From NCBI GenBank assembly GCA_002448815.1, contig DKAJ01000002.1:69760-133759 (forward strand): a stretch of 64,000 nucleotides of DNA, given 5' to 3'. Made by a program: the position numbers and the translations under genes. The DNA comes from Micavibrio sp. UBA6929. GTDB taxonomy: Bacteria > Pseudomonadota > Alphaproteobacteria > Micavibrionales > Micavibrionaceae. Positions 16,316 through 25,210 of this stretch are shown piece by piece (the first letter of the stretch is position 1; each line of letters begins with the position of its first letter). Under the pieces are notes generated by a model. The model made no database searches. It was not told where the DNA came from and saw nothing but the letters and a program-made list of their open reading frames with translations.

Positions 16316-17200
16316 ATGACAGATGACAATAAAAAGCAACACGCATTTAACTGGTTTACGGCGCTACGCGATAGCATTTGCGCGGAATTTGAATCCCTCG
16401 AAGACGCGTTAAGCGGCGGCAATAAGGCTGATTTGCCCGCAGGACGCTTTGAGATCTCTCCTTGGGAGCGTGAGAATAGCGGCCAGCCCAACGCTAGTGG
16501 CTCTGTCTTACATGGCGGCGGAGAGATGGGCATTATGCGCGGGCGCGTCTTTGAAAAGGTTGGCGTGAATATCTCACGCGTGCATGGCATGTTCGCGCCA
16601 GATTTTGCCAAAAACATCCCTGGCGCCGAGGATAATAACGGTGAATTTTGGGCGGCGGGTATTTCTTTGGTTGCTCATATGCAATCGCCGCTTGTTCCTG
16701 CCGTTCATATGAACACGCGCATGATCAGCACATCAAAAAGTTGGTTTGGCGGCGGAGCAGACCTCACGCCGATGACCGAAGACCCTGCCGACACGCAAAG
16801 CTTTCACGCGGCCTTTGAGGCCTGCGGCAACCGCCATGATCCGTCTTATTACCCCGAGCATAAAGCATGGTGCGACCGTTATTTTTATCTGCCTCACCGC
16901 GATGAGCCGCGCGGCGTTGGCGGCATTTTCTATGACTATCTTGATAGCGGTGATTGGGATGCAGACTTTGCCTATACACGCGATGTGGGCGAAACCTTCC
17001 TTGCGGCCTATAGCGCCATCGTCAAACGTCACATGAATAAAGACTGGACGGACGAGCAGCGCGAACATCAACTTGTTCGCCGTGGCCGTTATGTGGAGTT
17101 TAATTTGCTCTATGATCGCGGGACAACATTTGGCCTGAAGACTGGCGGCAATACCGAGGCGATCTTAATGTCGATGCCGCCTGAGGTTAAGTGGCCTTAA
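16316..17200 (+). CDS. hemF: Oxygen-dependent coproporphyrinogen III oxidase
   Basis: A 294-residue homodimeric cytosolic enzyme that oxidatively decarboxylates coproporphyrinogen III to protoporphyrinogen IX using O2. Family signatures are LHGGGEMGIMRGRVFEKVGVN, HMNTRMI, WFGGGADLTPM, the YFYLPHRDEPRGVGGIFYD block and the C-terminal RYVEFNLLYDRGTTFGLKTGGN. The start at 16316 (MTDDNKK) is chosen over an upstream frame that overlaps trmL; its ribosome site (AGGG) is weak. It ends base-to-base with the convergent CCA-adding enzyme. Confidence 0.96.
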   Translation: MTDDNKKQHAFNWFTALRDSICAEFESLEDALSGGNKADLPAGRFEISPWERENSGQPNASGSVLHGGGEMGIMRGRVFEKVGVNISRVHGMFAPDFAKNIPGAEDNNGEFWAAGISLVAHMQSPLVPAVHMNTRMISTSKSWFGGGADLTPMTEDPADTQSFHAAFEACGNRHDPSYYPEHKAWCDRYFYLPHRDEPRGVGGIFYDYLDSGDWDADFAYTRDVGETFLAAYSAIVKRHMNKDWTDEQREHQLVRRGRYVEFNLLYDRGTTFGLKTGGNTEAILMSMPPEVKWP

Positions 17201-18331
17201 TTATTGAAAGCCGTTTTTGATCCATTGCGCTTCGCGCGCCTTGAGCTCCTGCCCTAGCGCTTTGCCTTGCGTAAAACCTTCCTTCATCAGGTCTGCCCCT
17301 GTGAGAGGAAAACGCGGAATATCCCATGTTTGCATCATATCAATGTCAGTTGGCTGAACTTGGGCGGCTTGCATCAAATACACTTGCAGCGCCGCGTCAC
17401 GGCCATGATGATACATGGCCTCTTTAATCTCTTGGCTATCTTGTAAGGTCATCTCCTTTACTTTGGCGAAGGCAGTTAATCTCTGCTTTTGCTTATTCGA
17501 CAGCGCGAGCCAGCGATCCAATGCTTCTTCCTTCGCGCCTAGCGTATAAAGCCGCGCCATGACGTCTTCCGCCCCCTGATTGATTTGCCGCGCAACCACT
17601 TTTTCCAAATCATCCCAATGCGTTAATGGCATTAACGGATTCAAAATCTGACAACCGCGCATAAGGCGCAAGATCGCCGCCGCATTTGGGGCCGCCAGAA
17701 TTTTCAGAAATTCTTGGGTAATGCGCTCCCGCGATAGACCATCCACCATATCACTCAGGTCTGCACAGGCCTTTAGCGCGCCTTGATCTGCCTCCCCTGC
17801 CCCGTAATAGGCATAAAAACGAAAGAAGCGCAAAATACGCAGCGCATCTTCCCGGATACGCTCGGGCGGGTTACCGACGAAACGCACGCGCCGTGCTTGC
17901 AGATCATCAAGACCGCAGCCAAGCGGATCATAGATGTTGCCCTCACCATCCGCCAGTAAGGTATTCATCGTAAAGTCGCGGCGACGGGCATCATCTAACC
18001 AATTGTTTGTAAAGGTAACATCGGCGTGACGCCCATCTTCATTACTATCAATCCGAAGCGTTGTGATTTCTATATTTTCACCCTCAATAACGGCGGTGAT
18101 TGTGCCGTGCTCGATGCCTGTAGGCACTGTTTTTATGCCGTGGGCGCTCAAAATTTCAACACCCTCATCTGGCGTATAAACTGTTGCCATATCATGGTCA
18201 GTCACTGGCAGGTCAAGCAGTGCATTACGCACGCATCCCCCAACAAGGCGAATGGCATTACTGCCGCCAAGAAGGCGCATAACCTGCTGCGCAGCAGGTG
18301 AAATAACATGTTTGATATTATACGCTGTCAT
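17201..18331 (-). CDS. cca: CCA tRNA nucleotidyltransferase
   Basis: A 376-residue class II nucleotidyltransferase of the poly(A) polymerase/CCA-adding family. It has the IRLVGGCVRNALL glycine motif, catalytic carboxylates in TDHDMAT, the RRRDFTMNTL motif that reads template nucleotides, and GNPPERIREDALRILRFFRFYA. It adds or repairs the 3' CCA end of tRNAs. The C-terminal half is divergent, as is usual. It starts 6 bases after the hybrid kinase gene and is likely the third gene of that operon; gene order, not function, links them. Confidence 0.93.
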   Translation of the reverse strand: MTAYNIKHVISPAAQQVMRLLGGSNAIRLVGGCVRNALLDLPVTDHDMATVYTPDEGVEILSAHGIKTVPTGIEHGTITAVIEGENIEITTLRIDSNEDGRHADVTFTNNWLDDARRRDFTMNTLLADGEGNIYDPLGCGLDDLQARRVRFVGNPPERIREDALRILRFFRFYAYYGAGEADQGALKACADLSDMVDGLSRERITQEFLKILAAPNAAAILRLMRGCQILNPLMPLTHWDDLEKVVARQINQGAEDVMARLYTLGAKEEALDRWLALSNKQKQRLTAFAKVKEMTLQDSQEIKEAMYHHGRDAALQVYLMQAAQVQPTDIDMMQTWDIPRFPLTGADLMKEGFTQGKALGQELKAREAQWIKNGFQ

Positions 18332-18337
18332 ATGAAA

Positions 18338-20311
18338 TTAAGCGCCCATCGCTCCGCTTACCATGGATGTTTTCTGATCATCATCAACCACCCCGCCTAA
18401 GGCTTCATATATTTTATTCTTCATATCCTCTTTGCCAACGGGCTTGCGCAACACGGCCTTGATAGAAGGGTAATCATGCATGCATTGCTGAAGCTTTTCC
18501 CTGCTATAGCCGCTGGCAATGATAAAGGGCAAATCAGGGAAGAGCGAGCTACATTCTTGCGCGAGTTCGAGCCCAGTCATATGCGGCATCACATGATCTG
18601 TGATAATTAAGTCAAATGGACGTGTTTCCTGATACGTTCTCAAGACCTCTAAAGCGCGTGCGCCATTTGGCACTGAAATGACATTGAGATCCATACGTTG
18701 CAACATCTTTTCCATCATATCGCGCACGGTGTCCTGATCTTCGACCAGCAAGACGCGCGTATCATCAAACTGTATGTATTCTTGCGTAGAAACCTCCGCG
18801 GCTGTTTCTTCGACAATATTCTTGGCAATCGGAAAGAATAAATTAAACCGCGTCCCCAGCCCTACTATACTATCAATGACCATTGCCCCGCGATGTTGAA
18901 CGACAACGCCTTGCACTGTTGATAGCCCTAAGCCGGTCCCTTTATCGATAGCTTTGGTTGTAAAAAATGGCTCAAACACGTTTTCCATGACTTCGCGCGT
19001 TATACCACTTCCGGTGTCTGCGATACTCAAGCATACATAAGGCTGACCTTGCTCGACGCTTCCCAACATCAGTAAGGTCTGGCCAGATTGTTTACCGTCT
19101 TCGATGCGCACAATTGGCGAGTATTCTTGCGGCAAGCCCCCTGCCTCGATCATACCAAGCTTTCGCAAATATGATGGATCGAAGGACTTCACTTCAACCT
19201 TCAAAACGCCGTGCTTATCTTCCATTGCATCGAGCGCGTTCACACATAAGTTCATTATCGCCTGAGATACCTGCGTCGCATTACCCTGCACATATGCGCT
19301 GTCTAAAGAGCGTTTCTCTTGAATATCAATACTCGACATGCTGCTTGCCTGTATCATGGATATATTTTCATGCAAAACATCCACGACATCGACGATTTGT
19401 TCCGCGGTATCATTACGGCGAGAGAAGGTCAGAATTTGGTCAACCAGCTTTTTAGCCTGTTGTGTAGCAGCCATGATCTTTTGGGCAAATTTTTGCTCAT
19501 CAGGCCGATCATCGAGGTCTTCGATTAAAAAGCCGGTATAGCCATTAATCGCGGCCAGAATATTGTTAAAATCATGTGCAACCCCGCCGGCAAGACGCCC
19601 AATCGCCTCCATTTTTTGGGCTTGGTAGAATTGGTTTTGCAGGGCCTGACGTTCATTTTCATGGTGTTTACGATCTGTCACATCACGGTTTGTCCCAACA
19701 AACCCACCATCAGGCAACCGTGTAAGAGATAACTCTATGATGCGCGTTTTGTCATTTGTATGCAGCGCATACTCACCAACCCAAGTCCCTTTGCCATCTA
19801 ATGCTTCGAGTGCATTGTCCTGCAAAAACAAAAAGACGTCCTCAGGGAACAAACCGTCCCAAGGCAAATCAATATATTTCCACTGGTCTTCTGCCCTGAT
19901 CTGCAATAGCTCCATCAGGCATTTATTCATATAACGCAAGATGCCGTCTTTATCGACGGTTAGAATGCCATCAAGGCTGAGTTCCATTGCGGCAAGGCGG
20001 TTTTCCAGCACATTATTTAGACGGCTTAATTCCGCCGCATGTCGTGCGTTATTATGAGCATTGCGCGCATTCGTAACGACCAGAACTAAACTCACGAAGC
20101 CAACAGTTATAATGGATAGATAAAGGACATAGGCCTCTGTTGTGACATGCTTTACATTCTCGGTTAAAGGGATACCCTCATCATGCAATATAGATGCATA
20201 GTCGCCGATTACGTCCACGCACAACAATAGTGCGCCAGCGCAAACGATACTCACGATCAGCGCTGGCAGAACATATAAAATCAGCTTCACACGATGCTTT
20301 TGAATGGCCAC
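18338..20311 (-). CDS. Hybrid sensor histidine kinase (2 TM, PAS, HisKA, HATPase, REC)
   Basis: A 657-residue membrane kinase. Two membrane helices (about 10-32 and 61-80) bracket a short periplasmic loop. Then come a PAS domain (about 105-215), a HisKA domain with phospho-acceptor H246 in GGVAHDFNNILAAI, an HATPase domain (N354; DTGSG, FEPFFTTK, GTGLGLSTVQG) and a C-terminal receiver (E524-D525; D572 in IITDHVMPHMTG; KPV). The H-box and domain order resemble CckA-type kinases, but it is paired with a NarL/FixJ regulator and I do not call it CckA. It starts 9 bases after the regulator gene, which is probably its partner. Confidence 0.92.
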   Translation of the reverse strand: MAIQKHRVKLILYVLPALIVSIVCAGALLLCVDVIGDYASILHDEGIPLTENVKHVTTEAYVLYLSIITVGFVSLVLVVTNARNAHNNARHAAELSRLNNVLENRLAAMELSLDGILTVDKDGILRYMNKCLMELLQIRAEDQWKYIDLPWDGLFPEDVFLFLQDNALEALDGKGTWVGEYALHTNDKTRIIELSLTRLPDGGFVGTNRDVTDRKHHENERQALQNQFYQAQKMEAIGRLAGGVAHDFNNILAAINGYTGFLIEDLDDRPDEQKFAQKIMAATQQAKKLVDQILTFSRRNDTAEQIVDVVDVLHENISMIQASSMSSIDIQEKRSLDSAYVQGNATQVSQAIMNLCVNALDAMEDKHGVLKVEVKSFDPSYLRKLGMIEAGGLPQEYSPIVRIEDGKQSGQTLLMLGSVEQGQPYVCLSIADTGSGITREVMENVFEPFFTTKAIDKGTGLGLSTVQGVVVQHRGAMVIDSIVGLGTRFNLFFPIAKNIVEETAAEVSTQEYIQFDDTRVLLVEDQDTVRDMMEKMLQRMDLNVISVPNGARALEVLRTYQETRPFDLIITDHVMPHMTGLELAQECSSLFPDLPFIIASGYSREKLQQCMHDYPSIKAVLRKPVGKEDMKNKIYEALGGVVDDDQKTSMVSGAMGA

Positions 20312-20320
20312 AAATCCTCT

Positions 20321-20989
20321 TTAGCTCTCTTTGAACCCAAGCTCTCTTGCTTTCAATGCGGCCTGCGTTCTGTTTTTAACGCCCAATTTTTGACAAATAT
20401 TCGACACATGCATTTTAATTGTGACTTCTTGTAAATTGAAATCATTGGCAATTTCTTTATTTGCCAACCCCTTCAGCAGTGCTGATAAAATTTGAGCCTC
20501 TCGTGGTGAAATTTTGACATCAACTTGTGTGATAAAATATTTCGATGATGTAGGCGTCTGAACCCCCTCTGGGTCATATGCCTTTAAGATTTCACCGCTT
20601 TCAGGACATACCGGGATAAAAATCTCTCCGCTTAGCATAGCTTCTATGCCGGCGATAAAATCATTGCCCGATAACGTTTTAGGGAAATACCCTTCTGCCC
20701 CAAGTGATAAGGCATGGCGAATTTGCTCTTGTTCGGCCACGCCAGACATAATGGCGATCCTTGCGGATGGCGATGCCGTTTTAATATCTGTCACGCCAGC
20801 GCCATTGTTCATGCCGCCCATATTATAATCTAAAATAATAAGATCAGCTGTGCCCTGCGAGGTCAAAGCCTGCTTGACAGCAAAACAATCACCGACCACA
20901 GTGAGGTCTACTGATGGCAAATTACGTTTAATATATTCTTCTAACGTTTCACGAAATAAAACGTGGTCATCCGCAATAATGATCTTCAT
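20321..20989 (-). CDS. NarL/FixJ family response regulator
   Basis: A 222-residue transcription factor. The receiver domain has D7-D8, phospho-acceptor D54 (LIILDYNMGG) and K104 (YFPKTLSG). The C-terminal LuxR-type HTH shows LSPREAQILSALLKGLANKEIA, then TIKMHVSNICQKLGVKNRTQA, all key positions kept. The linker between domains is longer than usual (about 125-155). It is the first gene of an operon with the hybrid kinase 9 bases downstream. The regulon is not indicated by context. Confidence 0.93.
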   Translation of the reverse strand: MKIIIADDHVLFRETLEEYIKRNLPSVDLTVVGDCFAVKQALTSQGTADLIILDYNMGGMNNGAGVTDIKTASPSARIAIMSGVAEQEQIRHALSLGAEGYFPKTLSGNDFIAGIEAMLSGEIFIPVCPESGEILKAYDPEGVQTPTSSKYFITQVDVKISPREAQILSALLKGLANKEIANDFNLQEVTIKMHVSNICQKLGVKNRTQAALKARELGFKES

Positions 20990-21101
20990 AAGAAAAACCC
21001 TTTTCTTTTTATTGTAACAATTTTACAGGCATTTCTGTGATTTTTTTATCTTTTCGGGCAAAAGTTTTTTTATGCATGCAACTGTGTTGCATCAAAAACC
21101 T

Positions 21102-23072
21102 TTACTGCGATGCGTTTTCTTTGAGCAACAACCGGTAAACGCGCAGGCCTTCCATGACGCGCTGAACGTAATTGCGCGTTTCATAAATCGGCATAAGCTC
21201 TATCAAGTCCATATGCGAAATCTCACTTGTTCTTGGATCGCCAAATGTTTTAAGCCATCTATTCACGCGCCCTGGCCCTGCATTATACGCGGCAATCGCC
21301 AGCACATAGTCACCATCATATCGCTTGAGCAAATCCCCGATATACGCAGATCCAAGGCGAATATTGTGCGCAGGACGTTCGGTCAGCCACGCCGTTTTAT
21401 GCTTTACGCCAATCTGCCGCGCGACAAGGCGCGCCGTTGCGGGCATTAACTGCATCAACCCAAGCGCCCCAACAGGACTTTGCGCTTTGGTGTTAAACTG
21501 ACTTTCCTGACGCATTAGCGCATGAACAAGCGCAGGATCAACATGCGCGGGCACATATTTCATATCCGCGGTGCGCAAGGGATATGATTGCTTGGTAATA
21601 AATAGCCCCTTACGCGTGGCATATTTTGCAATGGCGACAACATCCTTGTAATACCCAATATCCGCCGCGGTTAAAATAGCGTACATATAGGCCTCGGCGC
21701 TGCCTTCTTTCACGACGAACGCCCATAGAAAATCACTGGCGACGTCATCCATGTCGGCCTGATGGTACAAATGCGCCGCGCGGATCAGATCATCACGCGA
21801 GAAGCGCTGTTTTTCGCCTTGTGTAAGGTTAGGCGATGACATAGACGACAGCAAAGATTTATCGCGCACGTGAAGCGCGGCCTTTTGTCCATAGAATACT
21901 GTTTGATATTGCGCTGCGCGGGAAAACCAGCTTTGTGCGAGCTCTTTATTATCCAGCATTTGCGCTGCGCGTCCTGCCCAATATTGCGCGCGCGCAAGGC
22001 TGACAGGTGTTGATACCTTGGTTTCAAGCTCCTGAAAACGGGCAAAAGCCTCAGCCGGTTTATCCATATATGTCATCGCGAGCCAACCCGCGATCCACTG
22101 CGCCTGCGCATAGGCAAAGCCTTCGCGCTGAATGTGGCTGGAAGCTACCTGATAGGCCTTTTTAAAATCACCGCGCTCCATCAAGCGGCGCACGATGATA
22201 TGACGCTCGCGCCACCAATCATTTGGGTTTGTGATTTTCTCATAAGGCGGCGGATTATCCAGAATTTCAATCGCGCGGGTATCCATTCCCTTTTTACGGC
22301 GCCATTTCAGACGCTCGTACATCAGGCCAGGATCATTTTGCAGCGCCTGTGGCACAGCCTGAATGCGCGCATCAACGCCGTTCTTATTCGCCGCGAGCGC
22401 GATGCGTGCCTCGGTCAATGCGGGATAGCCGCCGCCCAACACCTGCGCCACGGCGCGCGCATTTGTGTATTGCTTGTTAAATAACAATTTATCAAAACGG
22501 CGCGTATGAGAATCTAATGTAATATGGTCGCCATAAAGGCGGTAGATATATTTTTGATCGGCGCGTTCCATTAATGTTGTCGCCCACCATTCATTGATCA
22601 AGGCCTTAAATTCATCGCGCTTGTTCACTCGCAATAATGCCTGCGCCTGCGCGATAAAGCCCTGCGGCGTGATTGGCGCATATTCCTCGAACCAGCGCAA
22701 AATGGCAGCCTGATTTTCGCGGCCGGTTAAACGCTCCTCAAGTTGGTAGCGCACAGACGACATTGATGGCCAATCAGGATTTTGCCTGACAAAGCGGCTG
22801 ATCCCCGCGAAAGAGCCTTGATTATCATCGCTTTGAAAGCGCTGCCAATAGTAAATTTTCATCATCAAAGGATCATCAAGATCCTTGGCAAGCTTATAGG
22901 CCTGCGTCCATTTTTCATCTTCCATCGCACGCAATGCCTTGACCTGCGCATCACTAGCCAAGGCCCCGCCTTGCCCGAAGACCGCAAAAATAAAGGCCGC
23001 GATAATTAACCTTTGCTTGCAAACGCCAAAGCAGCGCGATAGATTACCGACCAAACGGCGCACGGCGCCCAT
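21102..23072 (-). CDS. Soluble-type lytic transglycosylase (Slt70-like)
   Basis: A roughly 656-residue periplasmic murein hydrolase. After a signal peptide (RLIIAAFIFAVFG...ALA-SD) comes a long helical TPR/U-shaped domain, then an SLT catalytic domain: HALMRQESQFNTKAQSPVGA with catalytic Glu in QES, GLMQLMPATA, and AAYNAGPGRVNRW. It cleaves glycan strands to 1,6-anhydro ends in wall turnover. I place the start at 23072 (or 23078); neither has a clear ribosome site, and an extended frame to 23291 would lie inside dapA and is unlikely. It diverges from dapA with only about 27 bases between starts, so promoter elements must overlap the coding regions. Confidence 0.88.
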   Translation of the reverse strand: MGAVRRLVGNLSRCFGVCKQRLIIAAFIFAVFGQGGALASDAQVKALRAMEDEKWTQAYKLAKDLDDPLMMKIYYWQRFQSDDNQGSFAGISRFVRQNPDWPSMSSVRYQLEERLTGRENQAAILRWFEEYAPITPQGFIAQAQALLRVNKRDEFKALINEWWATTLMERADQKYIYRLYGDHITLDSHTRRFDKLLFNKQYTNARAVAQVLGGGYPALTEARIALAANKNGVDARIQAVPQALQNDPGLMYERLKWRRKKGMDTRAIEILDNPPPYEKITNPNDWWRERHIIVRRLMERGDFKKAYQVASSHIQREGFAYAQAQWIAGWLAMTYMDKPAEAFARFQELETKVSTPVSLARAQYWAGRAAQMLDNKELAQSWFSRAAQYQTVFYGQKAALHVRDKSLLSSMSSPNLTQGEKQRFSRDDLIRAAHLYHQADMDDVASDFLWAFVVKEGSAEAYMYAILTAADIGYYKDVVAIAKYATRKGLFITKQSYPLRTADMKYVPAHVDPALVHALMRQESQFNTKAQSPVGALGLMQLMPATARLVARQIGVKHKTAWLTERPAHNIRLGSAYIGDLLKRYDGDYVLAIAAYNAGPGRVNRWLKTFGDPRTSEISHMDLIELMPIYETRNYVQRVMEGLRVYRLLLKENASQ

Positions 23073-23099
23073 ATGCATAAAAAAGAAGGATTTAAAATC

Positions 23100-23972
23100 A
23101 TGTTCAAAGGTTCTATCACCGCCCTGATTACGCCGTTCAAAGATGGCGCTATTGACTGGGATAGCTTTGATAAATTGGTGGAATGGCAAATTGAACAAGG
23201 GTCGCACGGCCTTGTACCATGTGGAACTACGGGTGAATCGCCTACTTTGTCTCATGACGATCATAAGGCCATTATTCGCCGCTGCGTGCAAGTGGTTAAT
23301 AAACGTATCCCCGTTATTGCGGGGACAGGTTCAAACGCCACGCAAGAAGCCATTGAATTAACGCAAGATGCCAAAGATGCAGGCGTTGATGGATGCTTGT
23401 CTGTGGTACCTTATTACAACAAACCAACACAAGATGGCATGATTGCACATTTTTCTGCGATCCATGATGCGGTTGATCTGCCGATTATTTTATATGACAT
23501 CCCTGGGCGCAGCGTTGTGCAAATGGACTTGGACACGATTGCGACCCTTGCAAAAATGGATCACATTGTCGGCATCAAAGACGCAACAAATGACCTGAGC
23601 CGCGTTTGCGCCTTGCGCGAAGTTGTGCCTGCGGATTTTGCATTGCTCTCAGGTGAAGATCCAACAGCCGCAGGCTTTTACGCCCTTGGCGGCAACGGAT
23701 GCATTTCCGTTGTATCGAATATCGCGCCTAAGGCCTGCGCCGAGCTGTATAATAGCTGGACCGCGAAAGACATCGACACATTTGCCGCGCGCCGCGATGC
23801 GCTGGCGCCGCTGGGTCGTGATCTGTTTTGCGAAAGCTCACCTGCGCCAGTTAAATATGCAGCTCAGCTCCTTGGCCTTTGCACGGACGAGGTTCGCCTG
23901 CCTTTATTACCGGCAACACCTGCGGCGCAGGAAAAGGTTAAGGCTGCAATGAAACATGCAGGGTTGATCTAA
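23100..23972 (+). CDS. dapA: 4-hydroxy-tetrahydrodipicolinate synthase
   Basis: A 290-residue TIM-barrel class I aldolase that condenses pyruvate and aspartate semialdehyde, the committed step to diaminopimelate and lysine. It has the FKGSITALITPF start, GTTGESPTL, the catalytic Tyr in VVPYYNKPTQ, Schiff-base Lys in HIVGIKDAT, and GGNGCISVVSN. The start at 23100 is supported by GAAGGA 9 bases upstream. Diaminopimelate is a wall precursor, which fits the divergent murein hydrolase gene. smpB follows 26 bases later. Confidence 0.97.
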   Translation: MFKGSITALITPFKDGAIDWDSFDKLVEWQIEQGSHGLVPCGTTGESPTLSHDDHKAIIRRCVQVVNKRIPVIAGTGSNATQEAIELTQDAKDAGVDGCLSVVPYYNKPTQDGMIAHFSAIHDAVDLPIILYDIPGRSVVQMDLDTIATLAKMDHIVGIKDATNDLSRVCALREVVPADFALLSGEDPTAAGFYALGGNGCISVVSNIAPKACAELYNSWTAKDIDTFAARRDALAPLGRDLFCESSPAPVKYAAQLLGLCTDEVRLPLLPATPAAQEKVKAAMKHAGLI

Positions 23973-23998
23973 GGACCTCTCAGCATAGATATTCAAGC

Positions 23999-24508
23999 AT
24001 GGCCAAGAAAAACACATCTAAGAAAAGCGGTATGATCTCCGTCAACGAAACCGTTGCGGTGAACAAACGCGCGCGCTTTGATTATGAGCTTGGCGAAACC
24101 TTTGAGGCAGGCTTGCAACTGACCGGAACCGAGGTCAAATCCTTGCGCCTTGGTCAGGCATCTATTGCCGAAGCCTATGTTGGCCCTGGCCGTACAGATC
24201 AGTCAGGATATTTATTTTTGTTTAACGCCAATATCCCTGAATACCAACAAGCTGGCCAGCACTTACAGCACGAGCCAAAACGCATTCGCAGTCTTTTGCT
24301 GCACAAGCGTGAGATTGGCAAGCTTTTGGGCGCAGTACAAAAAGAAGGCTGCACTATTGTGCCCTTGCGCCTGTTCTTTAATGGCCGCGGCCTTGCGAAA
24401 CTAGAGATCGCCCTTGGTAAAGGTAAGAAGCACCACGACAAGCGCGAAACCCAAAAGAAACGCGACTGGGGCCGCGAGAAACAGCGCCTTCTGCGCGAAC
24501 GCGGCTAG
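23999..24508 (+). CDS. smpB: SsrA-binding protein SmpB
   Basis: A 169-residue RNA-binding protein that pairs with tmRNA in trans-translation to free stalled ribosomes. Blocks are VNKRARFDYELGETFEAGL, LTGTEVKSLR, NANIPEY, RSLLLHKREIGKL, the VPLRLFFNGRGLAKLEIALGKGKK region, and a basic C-terminal tail with DKRETQKKRDW. The N-terminal basic extension is slightly long, and an internal start at MISVNE is possible. It follows dapA, an order seen in other alphaproteobacteria. Confidence 0.96.
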   Translation: MAKKNTSKKSGMISVNETVAVNKRARFDYELGETFEAGLQLTGTEVKSLRLGQASIAEAYVGPGRTDQSGYLFLFNANIPEYQQAGQHLQHEPKRIRSLLLHKREIGKLLGAVQKEGCTIVPLRLFFNGRGLAKLEIALGKGKKHHDKRETQKKRDWGREKQRLLRERG

Positions 24509-24611
24509 TCCCGCCCGCCCTCAAGCGCGCAACAGATAGCTCGCTTTAATGATTTTTTTGTAATTTTCTGATAAACTAATCTTGTTAACACTGTAAACAG
24601 GAGGTTTTTAC

Positions 24612-24875
24612 GTGGCAGAAATTACACAGCAGCTTTCCGATTATCGTCTAACAACGGCGCGCATTATCTATCACCTTCCGGATTTCCATGACATTTTGCA
24701 GGAATATATCTGGCAGGATTACGACCTTGCGCCACGCTATCCGAACCTGAAAAATTTTCTGACCTTTTGGACGAACGAGATCGAAGGCAAATTGCATTCG
24801 GTTTATGTCGCACGCAAACAAATTATCACGGCAGGTGATTATCGTTTTGCAGAGTGGCAAGGCACAGTGCAGTAA
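24612..24875 (+). CDS. usg: Usg family protein
   Basis: An 87-residue protein of the Usg family, a small conserved protein typical of alphaproteobacteria. It has the characteristic LSDYRLTTARIIYHLPD, YIWQDYDLAPRYPNLKNFL and WTNEIEGKLHSVYVA, ending in FAEWQGTV. It starts at a GTG with a near-perfect AGGAGG site 6-7 bases upstream. The family's biochemical role is not established; it was named for a position next to trp genes in other species, which are not present here. It is convergent base-to-base with the ferredoxin gene. Confidence 0.88.
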   Translation: MAEITQQLSDYRLTTARIIYHLPDFHDILQEYIWQDYDLAPRYPNLKNFLTFWTNEIEGKLHSVYVARKQIITAGDYRFAEWQGTVQ

Positions 24876-25196
24876 TTAACACGGCGCAAGCGTGACGCGT
24901 AAACCGTCGAGTTCTTCGCACATAATAATCTGACATGACAGACGCGAGTTATCTTGCAAGTCAAACACTTCGTCGAGCATATCTTCTTCATCGTCGCTTT
25001 TGACCATATCAAGCTCTTCCAGCTTATCCAGCCATTCGCCTTCGACATAGACATGGCACGTCGCGCACGCGCACGAACCGCCGCACTCGGCCTTAATGGG
25101 CAGGCCATAATCACGGATAATCTCCATGACGCGCCACCCTTCGACGGCCTCCAATTCGTGCTCTTTTCCCTCAAAATCTGTGACAATAATTTTCAT
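24876..25196 (-). CDS. 2Fe-2S ferredoxin, adrenodoxin type
   Basis: A 106-residue [2Fe-2S] ferredoxin. Cluster ligands are in ECGGSCACATCHVYV (C-x5-C-x2-C spacing) with the fourth Cys in RLSCQI. The acidic LDEVFDLQDNSRLSCQI segment is typical of the vertebrate/adrenodoxin-like bacterial group that serves Fe-S assembly or P450-type oxygenases. No isc gene or P450 is adjacent, so the partner is unknown. It starts 14 bases after the membrane protein gene and is likely in its transcript; AGGGA precedes the ATG. Confidence 0.93.
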   Translation of the reverse strand: MKIIVTDFEGKEHELEAVEGWRVMEIIRDYGLPIKAECGGSCACATCHVYVEGEWLDKLEELDMVKSDDEEDMLDEVFDLQDNSRLSCQIIMCEELDGLRVTLAPC

Positions 25197-25210
25197 CCAA
25201 AGTCCCTTAG

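Noticed and set aside
18338..20311. Assignment of the hybrid kinase as CckA
   Set aside because: Domain order matches, but the neighbour is a NarL/FixJ regulator rather than a ChpT/CtrA partner, and the sequence match cannot be scored by eye.
21076..21092. Inverted repeat ATGCAAC-TGT-GTTGCAT near the end of the transglycosylase gene
   Set aside because: There is no T run on the downstream side in either direction, so I do not call it a terminator; it may be an operator or chance.
23079..23291. Long N-terminal extension of the transglycosylase frame
   Set aside because: It lies wholly antisense to the dapA start region and would place the signal peptide deep inside the protein.
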